Source: Saprospiraceae bacterium
GTDB taxonomy: Bacteria; Bacteroidota; Bacteroidia; Chitinophagales; Saprospiraceae
Assembly: GCA_041392805.1 (NCBI GenBank)
Contig: JAWKLJ010000001.1
Location: 5,699,877 to 5,763,876 of the forward strand
Direction: 5' to 3'
DNA length: 64,000 bases
Both the position numbers and the translations under genes were made by a program. Numbering within the stretch: position 1 is the stretch's first letter; each line of letters opens with the position of its first letter. Under the pieces are notes generated by a model, which made no database searches, was not told the origin of the DNA, and worked only from the letters and a program-made list of their open reading frames with translations. Shown here one piece after another: positions 63,480 to 64,000 of this stretch.

Positions 63480-64000
63480 TTACTTAATCACCTTTACCGT
63501 CGCTCCGTTGGTCAGGTTGATTTGGCCCGTCAGCACAACGGTTTCGCCCTCCCGCAGCCCGGCGAAGATTTCCACCATGTTATCGAAGGTTTCGCCCGCT
63601 TCTACCTTGCGGAGCACCGCCTTGCTGCCGTCAACCACATACACTTCCCCGTCGCTGGTGCTCCCGGCAAAAGCCTCTCTGGGGATGGTGAGCGCAGCCA
63701 CTTTTTCGCCCGCCACAAAACGGGCTTTGCCGTTCATGCCTGCCTTGAGCATCGCACCGGATGGGTTATCAATGGCAATTTCCACCCGGAAACGCTTGGA
63801 CTCGTCTGCCTTGACGTCCACTAAGTTGACCGTGCCGGTGAACTTCTTGCCCTGATAAACATCGGCGGTCACTTCCACTTTTTGCCCTTTCCTGGCGGTC
63901 ACCACCTGCGCTTCCGTCAGATAGACGTTCAGGAAAATCGTGCTCACGTTCACGATGTTTGCCACCGGGGTGCCAGGGGCAAGGTAAGAGCCGTTCTCCA
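63480..64000 (-). CDS. RND efflux periplasmic adaptor (membrane fusion protein), partial
   Basis: The frame runs past the window edge, so only the C-terminal ~173 residues are present; the GTG at 63965 is internal. The sequence GSYLAPGTPVANIVNVSTIF, VYLTEAQVVTARKGQKVEVT, DNPSGAMLKAGMNGKARF and IPREAFAGSTSDGEVYVVDG is the beta-barrel and membrane-proximal part of HlyD/AcrA-like adaptors. It connects the RND pump, encoded 73 bp downstream, to an outer-membrane channel. It ends KVIK. Confidence 0.92.
   Translation of the reverse strand, partial: ENGSYLAPGTPVANIVNVSTIFLNVYLTEAQVVTARKGQKVEVTADVYQGKKFTGTVNLVDVKADESKRFRVEIAIDNPSGAMLKAGMNGKARFVAGEKVAALTIPREAFAGSTSDGEVYVVDGSKAVLRKVEAGETFDNMVEIFAGLREGETVVLTGQINLTNGATVKVIK

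Noticed and set aside
1..64000. tRNA, rRNA or other standard RNA genes
   Set aside because: I looked for T-loop-like GTTCGANTC with matching acceptor stems and found none that could be supported; a covariance search would be needed to be sure.

Overview
The window looks like a chromosomal segment of a Bacteroidota bacterium, most plausibly from the Saprospiria or a related class. The signs are a SusC/SusD pair, T9SS-type sorting and PorE-like proteins, head-GIN, DUF2911 and DUF5723 proteins, a eukaryote-like single-chain glycyl-tRNA synthetase, signal peptides ending in AQ, and several exact matches to the Bacteroidota -7 promoter motif TAnnTTTG. The species cannot be fixed from sequence alone. 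LAYOUT. 1-4.3 kb: 3' part of an nqr operon (end of nqrB, then nqrC, D, E, F) for the Na+-pumping NADH:quinone oxidoreductase, closed by a strong terminator. 4.4-16 kb: envelope and secreted proteins (LolA-like protein, a 1066-residue BNR/sortilin-propeller protein, a PorE-like OmpA protein, a TPR lipoprotein), an ECF sigma factor followed by a membrane-anchored anti-sigma/barrel-like protein, and a DUF2911 protein. 16-31 kb: a leftward trio (small protein, MBL-fold hydrolase, peptide deformylase), a rightward OMP-lipoprotein-Ppx set, a T9SS cargo lipoprotein, an FtsX/MacB-type permease, a SET protein, a Gfo/Idh/MocA oxidoreductase beside a PDZ-alpha/beta-hydrolase fusion, and an amidinohydrolase beside an APC transporter. 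31-43 kb: SusC/SusD, head-GIN protein, glyS, DUF5723-SH3 protein, and an AntA-type protein in AT-rich DNA. 43.5-49.2 kb: a leftward META lipoprotein - methylmalonyl-CoA mutase - TlpA-like lipoprotein set; the last gene is split by a complete IS4-family element with 19-bp inverted repeats and a 9-bp target duplication. 49.2-54.3 kb: an accessory hotspot with a MITE-like element (19-bp TIRs, 10-bp direct repeats), a deleted tyrosine-recombinase remnant, several long hairpins, an NmrA-family gene, and a tyrosine recombinase overlapping an IS91/HUH transposase, flanked by two attC-like folded sites. 54.3-58.2 kb: an AT-rich electrophile/quinone-type set (LLM flavin oxidoreductase, HxlR regulator with a 16-bp palindromic operator, QorB-like reductase, DoxX, YgiD-like dioxygenase). 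58.4-64 kb: visibly more GC-rich DNA with an NAD(P)-binding protein, a luciferase-domain lipoprotein coupled to a SnoaL-like protein, and an RND efflux pump with its adaptor (cut by the window end). A recurrent theme is short, non-autonomous palindromic repeats between genes. At least four families occur twice or more in this window, and one copy lies in frame inside a coding sequence.
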